13,517 nucleotides of DNA from CF-161 sp035259145 (GTDB taxonomy: Bacteria; Chloroflexota; Dormibacteria; Dormibacterales; Dormibacteraceae), in contig DATFWQ010000034.1 of assembly GCA_035259145.1 (NCBI GenBank), forward strand, positions 1 to 13,517, written 5' to 3'. The notes under the pieces were generated by a model that worked only from the letters and a program-made list of their open reading frames with translations, had not been told where the DNA came from and did not search any database. Both the position numbers and the translations under genes were made by a program. Shown in pieces: positions 12,634-13,517 of the stretch (positions are counted from its first letter, which is position 1; every line of letters starts with the position of its first letter).

Positions 12634-13444
12634 GGGGCCCATGATGGGTTGCGTGCACCGGCCTCCGCCGATCTGCCTCGAGCTGCGGGTGCGGTCCCCG
12701 ATCGAACCCTCGCCGGGCCGCATCCGTGACGCCTTCTTCGACGACGTCGGCGACCTGACGCTGGGTCTGGTCACCGGCCAGAGGTGGCGCCTACGGCTTG
12801 GGCCGATCACCCTGCTCGCCTTCGGCGACCCGGCCTTTGACGCCGGATCGTGGAAGTGGCCCATAACGGGCGGCTGGCTGGCCAGACAACCCGGGGGCAC
12901 CCTGAGCTACGGCTGGCGGGACGGCGACCTGGTCGGCGTGGTGGACGGCTATGTGCCCCGGCTGCCACGCCCCGTATACCTGGCCACTCAAGGACAGGTT
13001 CATCGAATGGTTACGCGCCGCTTCCTGCTTCAGCTCCGGGGTCGGACGCCGCCGCCCGGCGTGCCCGCCGGCCCGGTACAGCGCATCGTGTCGTCAGGCG
13101 TCGACCTCATGCTCTGCGCCGGGCTGACAGCGCTGCTGCGGCCGCGCAGGCGTCTCAGGTGGGCGGCCGCCCTCGCCGCCGTCTATCACCTCGGCTGCTG
13201 GTCGTTGACGGGCCGGACGGTCGGCGCGTTGGTCACCGGCCAGCGGCTGGTCTCGGTCGACGGCAGTCCGGTCGCGCCGTGGCAGGCGGTCCTCCGCCTG
13301 GCGGCGTTACCGCTCGCGGTGCTCGCCTGCCGGGCTGTGCATGACGAGGCGGCCGCCACAGAGGTCATCGAGGCCCAGTGGACTGTAACAGCCGGATGCG
13401 GAGCATCCGACGTCCCAGGCGGCCGGGCGCCTTGCAGGCGCTGA
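12632..13444 (+). CDS. RDD-family membrane protein with an N-terminal extra domain
   Basis: From ATG 12632, 270 residues; ATG 12644, GTG 12653 and GTG 12689 are alternative starts and none has a clear ribosome-binding site. An N-terminal part of about 135 residues (LTLGLVTGQRWRLRLGPITL, WPITGGWLARQPGGTLSYGW, DGYVPRLPRPVYLATQGQVH) precedes the RDD domain. The RDD domain has QRIVSSGVDLMLCAGLTALL as first membrane segment with the Arg and Asp of the family, SLTGRTVGALVTGQRLVSVD, the arginine-led APWQAVLRLAALPLAVLACR, and the closing HDEAAATEVI. RDD proteins are small integral membrane proteins, some linked to ion transport. The last 24 residues extend past the domain and contain a foldable GGATGC/GCATCC sequence (13394-13408). 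Confidence 0.8.
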   Translation: MGPMMGCVHRPPPICLELRVRSPIEPSPGRIRDAFFDDVGDLTLGLVTGQRWRLRLGPITLLAFGDPAFDAGSWKWPITGGWLARQPGGTLSYGWRDGDLVGVVDGYVPRLPRPVYLATQGQVHRMVTRRFLLQLRGRTPPPGVPAGPVQRIVSSGVDLMLCAGLTALLRPRRRLRWAAALAAVYHLGCWSLTGRTVGALVTGQRLVSVDGSPVAPWQAVLRLAALPLAVLACRAVHDEAAATEVIEAQWTVTAGCGASDVPGGRAPCRR

Positions 13445-13517
13445 TGACTGCGTCTGGGGGCCCGGCGCGCCTCGTCACCCATCGACAAATGGGCTCCTCG
13501 TTGCGCCACCCCCTAGC

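Noticed and set aside
13393..13409. Hairpin CGGATGC-GGA-GCATCCG as a terminator of the RDD gene
   Set aside because: It lies inside the coding sequence, 35 bases before the stop, and no T-run follows it.
1..13517. CRISPR array, rRNA genes or tandem repeats
   Set aside because: No regularly spaced repeats, no rRNA-like sequence and only the single foldback element were seen on reading both strands.

Overview
The window is high-GC DNA (about two thirds G+C by eye) from a bacterium. The gene style (PaaX-type regulator, split paa genes, overlapping ATGA/GTGA junctions, GTG/TTG starts, a tRNA without encoded CCA, RDD and CPBP membrane proteins) suggests Actinomycetota, Chloroflexota or 'Ca. Dormibacterota'. 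No marker here fixes the phylum.

Region 1 (1-1077) is visibly less G+C-rich (about 52-55% in the lines I counted). It holds the possible tail of a gene entering from the left edge and one decayed gene with an in-frame stop and a frameshift. It abuts the 3' end of a tRNA-His gene on the minus strand, as expected at the edge of an integrated element.

Region 2 (1200-7114, plus strand) is a tight operon-like run: a PaaX-family repressor, then paaA, a DUF59-only PaaD, paaB, paaC, a free-standing zinc-ribbon protein matching the C-terminal part of PaaD, a class III aminotransferase and a GNAT-type acyltransferase. The core encodes a phenylacetyl-CoA-epoxidase-like diiron oxygenase. The order A-D(N)-B-C-D(Zn), the two-piece PaaD, the absence of paaE and of downstream paa genes in the window, and the attached transamination and acyl-transfer genes are all unusual. 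A 177-bp perfectly centred foldback element with CTAG duplications (a MITE) sits between the aminotransferase stop codon and the ribosome-binding site of the acyltransferase gene.

Region 3 (7142-8448, minus strand) is a coupled pair: a CPBP/CAAX-type intramembrane protease followed by a protein anchored in the membrane at both ends. A 150-bp divergent spacer separates it from a RibD-C/dihydrofolate-reductase-like enzyme on the plus strand (8599-9393).

Region 4 (9374-12633, minus strand) is a second compact operon: an SRPBCC lipid/polyketide-binding-type protein, a membrane-anchored serine hydrolase of the class A beta-lactamase fold, a PNPOx-like split-barrel protein and FdhD, the sulfurtransferase that matures Mo-formate dehydrogenases. 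No formate dehydrogenase lies in the window. Its last gene overlaps the RibD-like gene tail-to-tail. Its first gene starts head-to-head with an RDD-family membrane protein gene (12632-13444, plus). Nothing recognisable follows that gene to the right edge.
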